Both the position numbers and the translations under genes were made by a program. From JBJXFY01 sp046155815 (GTDB taxonomy: Bacteria; Verrucomicrobiota; Verrucomicrobiia; Limisphaerales; CAIMTB01), in contig JBJXFY010000419.1 in the NCBI GenBank assembly GCA_046155815.1, positions 1-12,909 on the forward strand: a stretch of 12,909 nt of DNA. Direction: 5' to 3'. The number at the start of each line of letters is the position of its first letter. The stretch's first letter is position 1. A model generated the notes under the pieces. It was not told the DNA's origin and did no database searches. It saw only the letters and a list, made by a program, of their open reading frames with translations. Below, piece after piece: positions 8,304 through 12,909 of this stretch.

Positions 8304-8439
8304 GGTCGGGAGGATTTTCGTGGAGTGTGGGGCCGGGCGGCGGAGAATCCAATGCCCAAGCGCCGGGCGCTGAAGGAACTCCCGGGCCGGGGCCGCCGCC
8401 CAGTTGCCACCCCGCCGTTTCATGCTCCCTTGCCGCCGC
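8304..8439. other. Divergent spacer with palindrome between DUF1549 and exoD-like genes
   Basis: These 136 bp separate two divergently read genes and probably contain both promoters, though no clear -35/-10 pair stands out. A palindrome at 8359-8371 (AGCGCC, G, GGCGCT) is exact over six bases per arm. It could be an operator, but in such GC-rich DNA it could also be chance. Confidence 0.35.
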
Positions 8440-9102
8440 ATGACGCAATCCGGGGCCTGCCCCACGAGACACCTGCTGGACACGCTGCGCGACCTGGAGC
8501 ACCGCGCGGCCGGTGAGCGCCTAACGCTCGCGCATTTCGTGGACCGCGTGGGGCCGGCGAGCTTCTCGTTGGTAAGCCTGAGCCTCTGCGTTCCGTTCCT
8601 GCAGCCGGTTTCGGTGGGTCCGCTGGCCACGGCCGGCGGGCTGACGTTTGCGCTTCTGGGATGGCAGCTTCTGAAGCGGGAGCCGGTGCTGCGGCTTCCG
8701 GCGCAGGTGAGCGGCCTGGCGCCGGGGGTGACGGGCTGGCGCTCGATCGCGCGCGTGCTGGCCTGGCTGGTGAGTTTTTGCGCCCGCTTCAGCCGCCGCC
8801 GGCTTGAGCACTGGACCGAGGGAGAGCGGGGGGACCGTTGGACCGGCGGGCTGATCCTCATCGGCGGGCTGCTGATGGCCGTGCCGTTTATCGCCGTGCC
8901 GCTGAACAACACTTTCCCGGCGCTGGTGATCGCCTTTGCCGCGCTGGCGCGGCTGTTCCGCGACGGCGCGCTGCTCTTGGTCTCGGCCTTTTGGCTGAAG
9001 GTGTCGGTGATCTACTTCGCCCTGGTCACGTGGGCGGCGTTCACGCTGGGCGGTGCGGGCTGGGAGCGCCTGCAGGCGTGGTGGGCGGGCGCCGGGACGT
9101 AG
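8440..9102 (+). CDS. ExoD-family (exopolysaccharide synthesis ExoD) membrane protein
   Basis: About 220 residues from the ATG at 8440. In-frame ATGs at 8404 and 8422 would add 12 or 6 residues (MPPRRFMLPCRR), but homology to the family seems to begin at the TRHLLDTLRDLEHR helix. The protein matches the ExoD layout: a short cytoplasmic N-terminal helix (LTLAHFVDRVG), two hydrophobic segments (about 40-77), an amphipathic connector (about 78-128), then GGLILIGGLLMAVPFIAVPL followed by NNTFPALVIAFAALARLFRDG, the conserved 'P.SN..PA......L.LL.RDG' block, and a final hydrophobic segment (about 174-205). ExoD was first linked to exopolysaccharide production and alkali tolerance in rhizobia; its molecular activity is not known. 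It is divergent from the DUF1549 gene and ends 17 bp from the convergent TerB/DUF697 gene. Confidence 0.85.
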   Translation: MTQSGACPTRHLLDTLRDLEHRAAGERLTLAHFVDRVGPASFSLVSLSLCVPFLQPVSVGPLATAGGLTFALLGWQLLKREPVLRLPAQVSGLAPGVTGWRSIARVLAWLVSFCARFSRRRLEHWTEGERGDRWTGGLILIGGLLMAVPFIAVPLNNTFPALVIAFAALARLFRDGALLLVSAFWLKVSVIYFALVTWAAFTLGGAGWERLQAWWAGAGT

Positions 9103-9120
9103 GCCGCCCGGCTCCGGCCT
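9101..9120. terminator. Hairpin between two convergent stop codons
   Basis: AGGCCG (9101-9106) and CGGCCT (9115-9120) are exact reverse complements around the loop CCCGGCTC. The hairpin fills the 17-bp gap between the exoD-like stop and the stop of the opposing gene, overlapping the edges of both. The position suits a shared bidirectional terminator, but no T-run follows on either strand and the stem is only 6 bp. Confidence 0.3.
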
Positions 9121-10070
9121 CACCGCCCCGCCACCAGCTTCATCACGTCCGTCGAGCTGAGCGTGGCGGCGCGGCGTTGGATCTCGGGCAGGTATTTTTG
9201 CTGCAGCGTCCGGCCTTCGCCGAGCAGGCCGCTGAAGGATTCCCTGAGCTGCTCCGTGCTGAGCCGGCGCCCGCCCGCGTAGTAGCGGCGTGCGACCTGA
9301 CCCAGAGCATACGTCGTGGCGAAGGACATCAGCGAGCTGGCCGCCTGCCCGCCCACGGCGCGGCCCACGCCGCCCGCCACCTTGCCGAGCAACCCGCGCG
9401 AGAGGCGAACGAGGTAGCCCTCGACCGCCTGCGAGGCGAGACCCACGCCGGCCGCGGCGAGGAACTCCTTGATGTGCCCGCGGTCCAGCTCGTGGCCGTG
9501 GGCTTTGCCGACCGCGTACACGAGCTTCATCTGGAGCGCGAGGATGGCCACGGTGGAGAGCGACTGCGGCAGCAGCTCGAGCGCGCCGTTGAGGATCGAG
9601 TAGTTGAGGATCGTCTGGTCCAGCGCGGCGTCGGCGGGCGGCGAAGGGGCTGCCACGGGGGTGATCTCCCGGAGCATGGGTGGCAGCGCGCTGACGGGCG
9701 CGAAGGCGACGGCCTCCGTGTCGGCGGCGGCCTTGCGGGCCACCTCGGGATCAAGGCCCAGCAGACCGCGCAAGGTCTCGAGGAAGGACTTCTCGGCGTC
9801 CGCCAGCCGGTCGTCCGCCTCGCACACGCCCACGGCCATCTCGTAGGCGAGCTGGCGCGTCTCCGGGTCCGCGAGCGGCTGCACGGCCTGCGCGAGCGGC
9901 ACACGCTGGAGCAGGGCGTCCTGGTAGAGCAGCGGGAGGCTGGCGCCCGCCGCGGGCAGCGACGCCACCACGCGCTTCACCGCGGCCCGCTCGGCGTCGT
10001 TCTTGGAACCGTCGGCAAAGGCGGCGAGGAGGCAGACGGTGGCGATGGCGCGTTCTTCTTCGGTCGTCAT
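9120..10070 (-). CDS. TerB-like / DUF697 membrane-associated protein
   Basis: 316 residues from the ATG at 10070. The frame extends upstream, but the N-terminus MTTEEERAIATVCLLAAFAD is a typical start of a TerB-like helical domain. Residues 1-115 carry the two acidic TerB-type helices, AFADGSKNDAE (Asp20, Glu27) and CEADDRLADAE (Asp86-Glu93), likely metal-binding. Residues about 145-265 match DUF697, a two-to-three helix domain with hydrophobic segments (LSTVAILALQMKLVYAVG, then HIKEFLAAAGVGLASQAVEGY, then a Gly/Ala-rich stretch and FATTYALGQVARRYYAGG). DUF697 is usually fused to or next to a GTPase (YcjF/Era-like); here it is fused to TerB-like helices with no GTPase motif. The last 50 residues are a charged helical tail. 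There is no Shine-Dalgarno sequence. The role is unknown; a stress- or metal-linked inner-membrane function is inference. Confidence 0.82.
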   Translation of the reverse strand: MTTEEERAIATVCLLAAFADGSKNDAERAAVKRVVASLPAAGASLPLLYQDALLQRVPLAQAVQPLADPETRQLAYEMAVGVCEADDRLADAEKSFLETLRGLLGLDPEVARKAAADTEAVAFAPVSALPPMLREITPVAAPSPPADAALDQTILNYSILNGALELLPQSLSTVAILALQMKLVYAVGKAHGHELDRGHIKEFLAAAGVGLASQAVEGYLVRLSRGLLGKVAGGVGRAVGGQAASSLMSFATTYALGQVARRYYAGGRRLSTEQLRESFSGLLGEGRTLQQKYLPEIQRRAATLSSTDVMKLVAGR

Positions 10071-10172
10071 GGTCGGCAAGGTAGTCGCGGGGCAGCACCC
10101 GTCCAACACGCGCATGGTTGCGGGAACTCGCGGGCGGTTTGCAGGCGGCGGAATCAAGGCCAGTTTCCGGCC

Positions 10173-10544
10173 ATGAAGGGCAATCCCGGCAAATCGATCC
10201 TGGCCTACGGCGCGTTCCTCATCCTGGCCGGCGTGGCGGGCTTCCTCTCCAACCCGGAAAAGGCAAAGACGGCGCTGATGTCCGGCGGACTTTTTGGCGC
10301 GCTGTCGCTGCTGTGGGGTTGGCTGGCCGTGCAGGGACGCCGCTGGGCGGTCTGGGCGGCGCTTGTAACGGCCGGCCTGCTGACGCTGACCTTTGCGTGG
10401 CGCGCCACCGTGGGCTGGCGGCAGGTGGCCGCCGGCAACGAGGACAAGCTCTTCGCCGCCGTCCTGATCTCCACGATGCTCGCCGCCTCGTTGGCGCTGC
10501 TGCCGCGCCTGGTGACGGGACTGCGGCGTGGGGCGGCGGCGTGA
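10173..10544 (+). CDS. Small TMEM14-like (UPF0136) four-helix membrane protein
   Basis: 123 residues from the ATG at 10173, preceded by about 100 bp of spacer divergent from the TerB/DUF697 gene. Four hydrophobic segments are visible at about 9-25, 36-54, 58-76 and 93-112. The first half, YGAFLILAGVAGFLSNPEKA followed by TALMSGGLFGALSLLWGW, matches the TMEM14/UPF0136 pattern 'YG..L...G..GYL.....SL..G...G.LLL'. The function of the bacterial family is not established. No strong ribosome binding site is visible. It ends 35 bp from the stop of the opposing PIG-L gene. Confidence 0.75.
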   Translation: MKGNPGKSILAYGAFLILAGVAGFLSNPEKAKTALMSGGLFGALSLLWGWLAVQGRRWAVWAALVTAGLLTLTFAWRATVGWRQVAAGNEDKLFAAVLISTMLAASLALLPRLVTGLRRGAAA

Positions 10545-10579
10545 GGCGAACCTCCAAGGCCGGCGCTCCGGTACAAGGC

Positions 10580-12475
10580 TCACTCCAGCTCGATCCGCCC
10601 CCAGTCCTCCGGCCGGCCCTGGATGCCGGAGCGCGGGGCCCAGGCGAGGCGGCTCTCGCCGATGTTCTCGCCCGGCCGCGCATCCGGCTTGTCGCCGTCG
10701 TAGATCAGCGCGTTGAAGCCGAGGCGGTGCGGCGACTTCCCGCGGCCGGCCACCAGTTCCAGCGGAACCGCGGCGCGGATCACGTAGCCGTCCGCCGTGC
10801 GCGCGGACGCGACGCGGAAGCCCGGCGCAGTCTGCTCCACCGGGCCCTGAGCCGCGTCCGCATCGCGCGCGGCCCGCACACGGCCCGCACTGTCCGAAGG
10901 GAAGATGCCGACCTTGAAGCAGCCCGTGGTGTCCTCGGCTCCGGCGGCGGGATCGAGGCACAGCTCCACGGAGTCGCTGCGCCAGTGGCCCTTGATGTCG
11001 TCGGGCGCGATGTTCGTGACCACCACGTCGTCGCGCACGGCGACCTGGATGAAGAGCGTTCGCCCGTCGTGCAGGAGACGTACGTCACCCGAGCTGTCGG
11101 CGGCGTCCGCCACGCGGCCCTGCCAGAGGTGGTTCGTGCCGATGTTCAGCAACGCGGCGCGCTCCCAGCCCGCGGCATCGTCAAGCGACGGCGTGAGGCT
11201 GGTGCGCGGCACGCGGGCGAAAGGCACGGGATGCAGGCGGGCCTTCGCGGGCATGGCCAACGGGGTGTCGCCTTCGGTCAAGGTGGCCGTGGCCTCCGCG
11301 TCGGCGGGCAGACCGGCGGGCGGGCGGACCTGCACGGTGATGCGCTGCGGGGCATCGCCGGCGAGGCGGACTTCCGGACGCGGCACGCGGGCTTCCCAGC
11401 CCTCGGGCAGCGCGAGCTTAAGCGTGCCGCGCGCCGGTGCACCGCCGCCGAGGGCTTCGAGCGCGACATCACTCCATTCCCCGGCGATCACCGGCACGTC
11501 CGCCAGAAAACCCTCGGCCAGCCGGGCAATGTCCTGCTCCGCCGCCCAGCCGCGGAACCATGCGATGGCCGGCCGCGGAACGAATTCCAGCCGCGCGCCG
11601 TCCACCGGCGGGCCCATGAACAAGCTCACCGGCCGCGCGTCCGTCGCCGCGGGCAGGCCGGCGAAGAGGTCCGCTTCCTGCGCGGCGGGCGTCACCACGC
11701 TCCTCACCAGCGCGAAGGTCTGCGGCCGGCGCAGCCACGGCGATCCGGCGAAGTTGCCGAACGCCTGCGAGCGGTGGTGCGACAGCGCCGTGGCCGCGAT
11801 GTCGGCCGGCGTGCGGCCCCCGATCAGCGGCTCCGTCGTGACGAGCGTGGCGACGTGTTCGCCCGCTGCGCCGCCGTAGTAGAGCTTCTTCGCCTGCCAC
11901 ACGCCGAGGCCTTCCTCCGCGAGGTGCTCGGGGAAACGCGCCGGATCGGCCGCGGCGCCGAAGGCTTCCGTGGCGAGGATGCCGGCCGCCTGATGGTGGC
12001 CGTGCTGCCCGGGGTTCGGCGCGGGGTTCATCGTGACGATCACCTCGGGGCGGAGGCTGCGGATGATCCGCACGAGCCGGCCGAGCGCGGCCTCCCGGTC
12101 CCATTTCCGCAGCGTGGCGGCGAGGCTCTCGGTGTAGAAGAAATCCCGCTGGTCGAGGAAGAAGACGTGACGTACGCCCAGTTCGCGGAGGCATTCACGC
12201 AGCTCGACCTCGCGCAGGAGGCCCAATGCGGGGCCGAGCTGCGTTCCGACCATGTTGCCGCCGCCCTCGCCGCGCGTGCAGTAGGCATGCGCGACCACCC
12301 GGCCCTCGCCGCGGGCGTAGCGGGCGAGCGTGGCGGCCATGCCCGTCTCGTCGTCGGGATGTGCGAAGACGCCGAGGAGGTCGGTCTTCAGGAGGGCCGC
12401 GCCCTGGGGCGGCTCGGCGGCGGGGACGGACATCGTGAGGGCCAGCCAAGCGGCCAGCGCGAGCGGGGCTTTCAC
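10580..12475 (-). CDS. Secreted PIG-L (LmbE-like) deacetylase with C-terminal CBM9-like domain
   Basis: About 631 residues from the GTG at 12475, chosen because it gives a clean signal peptide (VKAPLALAAWLALTMSVPAA, cleavage near residue 20). An ATG at 12556 in the same frame would add 27 Arg-rich residues. The LmbE/PIG-L domain (about 31-260) has the zinc motif AHPDDE (His39, Asp41, Asp42) and a second site GQHGHHQAAG (His158-His161), in place of the more usual HPDH. PIG-L enzymes remove N-acetyl groups from GlcNAc-type sugars; a secreted member probably acts on envelope or environmental glycans. Residues about 330-410 look like a NEW3-type beta domain. Residues about 428-625 resemble a CBM9/DOMON carbohydrate-binding domain (DVRLLHDGRTLFIQVAVRDD; HWRSDSVELCLDP; GYVIRAAVPLE). 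The substrate is not known. It reads opposite to both neighbours and is probably a single-gene unit. Confidence 0.9.
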   Translation of the reverse strand: MKAPLALAAWLALTMSVPAAEPPQGAALLKTDLLGVFAHPDDETGMAATLARYARGEGRVVAHAYCTRGEGGGNMVGTQLGPALGLLREVELRECLRELGVRHVFFLDQRDFFYTESLAATLRKWDREAALGRLVRIIRSLRPEVIVTMNPAPNPGQHGHHQAAGILATEAFGAAADPARFPEHLAEEGLGVWQAKKLYYGGAAGEHVATLVTTEPLIGGRTPADIAATALSHHRSQAFGNFAGSPWLRRPQTFALVRSVVTPAAQEADLFAGLPAATDARPVSLFMGPPVDGARLEFVPRPAIAWFRGWAAEQDIARLAEGFLADVPVIAGEWSDVALEALGGGAPARGTLKLALPEGWEARVPRPEVRLAGDAPQRITVQVRPPAGLPADAEATATLTEGDTPLAMPAKARLHPVPFARVPRTSLTPSLDDAAGWERAALLNIGTNHLWQGRVADAADSSGDVRLLHDGRTLFIQVAVRDDVVVTNIAPDDIKGHWRSDSVELCLDPAAGAEDTTGCFKVGIFPSDSAGRVRAARDADAAQGPVEQTAPGFRVASARTADGYVIRAAVPLELVAGRGKSPHRLGFNALIYDGDKPDARPGENIGESRLAWAPRSGIQGRPEDWGRIELE

Positions 12476-12652
12476 GCGGGAACCGTGGCGCCGCGCGGCC
12501 CGGAGATGTCGAGGTCGGAGTTGCGCCGCGGCGAACGAGGCAAAGCGCGGGGTCAAGGCTGTCCCGTGGCGGCGGCGCCACGACGTCCCACGGCTGCGGG
12601 ATGTCCGTGGCCCCCGCCGGATTCCCTTTTGCCGCCGCCACCGCCTCGCCCC

Positions 12653-12659
12653 AAGGTGG
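12653..12659 (+). promoter_or_regulatory. Shine-Dalgarno-like site of the last gene
   Basis: AAGGTGG lies five bases before the ATG at 12665 and differs from AAGGAGG at one base. It is the only clear Shine-Dalgarno-like site in the window and supports that start. Confidence 0.5.
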
Positions 12660-12664
12660 CGGCC

Positions 12665-12909
12665 ATGCGAAACGCGCTGCGCGTGGCCGCGCTGCTGGTT
12701 TTTGTGATCGGCGCCGGCTTCTGGTTCTTCGGCGGGCCGAACCTCGGCTGGACGCGGAACAGCGTGCCGGTGACCGAGAAGGATCCCGTCACGGAGCTCG
12801 AGGTGACGCGCTGGGAGAAGCGCTTCGTGCCCGGCGTCGACTTCCTGGCGGGCGTGCTGGCCGGCAGCGCCGCGCTGGCGGGCGCGTCCTTCCTCTTCCG
12901 CCGCCCGGC
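12665..12909 (+). CDS. Small membrane protein, unrecognised (3' end beyond window)
   Basis: 81 codons are visible with no stop before the right edge. Residues 5-23 form one hydrophobic helix (RVAALLVFVIGAGFWFFGG), and residues about 58-77 form a second (VDFLAGVLAGSAALAGASFL) followed by two arginines. Between them is a short polar region containing NSVPVTEKDPVTELEV and EKRFVPG, so the protein is a two-helix hairpin in the membrane with its loop probably outside. The sequence ends in RRP at the edge, so the protein may be only slightly longer than what is seen. I do not recognise the family. It is divergent from the PIG-L gene and has the SD-like site AAGGTGG just upstream. Confidence 0.65.
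   Translation, partial: MRNALRVAALLVFVIGAGFWFFGGPNLGWTRNSVPVTEKDPVTELEVTRWEKRFVPGVDFLAGVLAGSAALAGASFLFRRP

Noticed and set aside
5871..8516. Very long open frame (881 codons) on the plus strand opposite the DUF1549 gene
   Set aside because: Its translation is dominated by Arg, Gly, Ala, Val and Glu with no recognisable domain. It is the mirror of a GC-rich real gene that has clear motifs.
10545..10579. Possible bidirectional terminator between the TMEM14-like and PIG-L genes
   Set aside because: Only 4-5 bp stems with long or mismatched loops and no T-run.

Overview
The window is a GC-rich stretch (about 70% in most genes) from a bacterium that is probably a member of the Verrucomicrobiota, with Planctomycetota as the alternative. 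The reasons are: a DUF1549/DUF1553 cytochrome-like secreted protein, a family concentrated in the PVC superphylum; a very large secreted protein with Calx-beta and thrombospondin type 3 repeats; a secreted PIG-L deacetylase; and a general lack of Shine-Dalgarno sequences before otherwise clear starts. No RNA genes, CRISPR arrays or insertion sequences are visible.

Left block (1-5380, minus strand): a two-gene operon. A roughly 1538-residue secreted protein carries a polyproline linker, two calcium-binding thrombospondin type 3 clusters, four to five Calx-beta domains and a C-terminal alpha/beta-hydrolase. Its stop codon overlaps, in an ATGA, the start of a membrane-anchored protein with a carboxypeptidase-regulatory-like domain. 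That second gene runs off the left edge and is encoded here only by a partial frame. GC content drops to about 50-60% across this gene junction.

Middle (5381-8439): a non-coding stretch of about 300 bp with hairpins; a decayed histidinol dehydrogenase gene (hisD) with an internal deletion, a frame change and no 3' half; and the DUF1549/DUF1553 protein, which has two heme-binding-like motifs and no DUF1501 partner in view. A 136-bp divergent spacer with a small palindrome separates it from the next gene.

Right block (8440-12909): alternating single genes. These are an ExoD-family membrane protein (+), a TerB-like/DUF697 membrane protein (-), a small four-helix TMEM14-like membrane protein (+), a secreted PIG-L deacetylase with a C-terminal CBM9-like domain (-), and the start of a small membrane protein (+) cut by the right edge. 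Spacers are very short (17 bp and 35 bp at the convergent junctions). Apart from the coupled pair on the left there is no strong sign that the genes form one pathway. The shared theme is secreted or membrane proteins of the cell envelope, possibly including polysaccharide handling.
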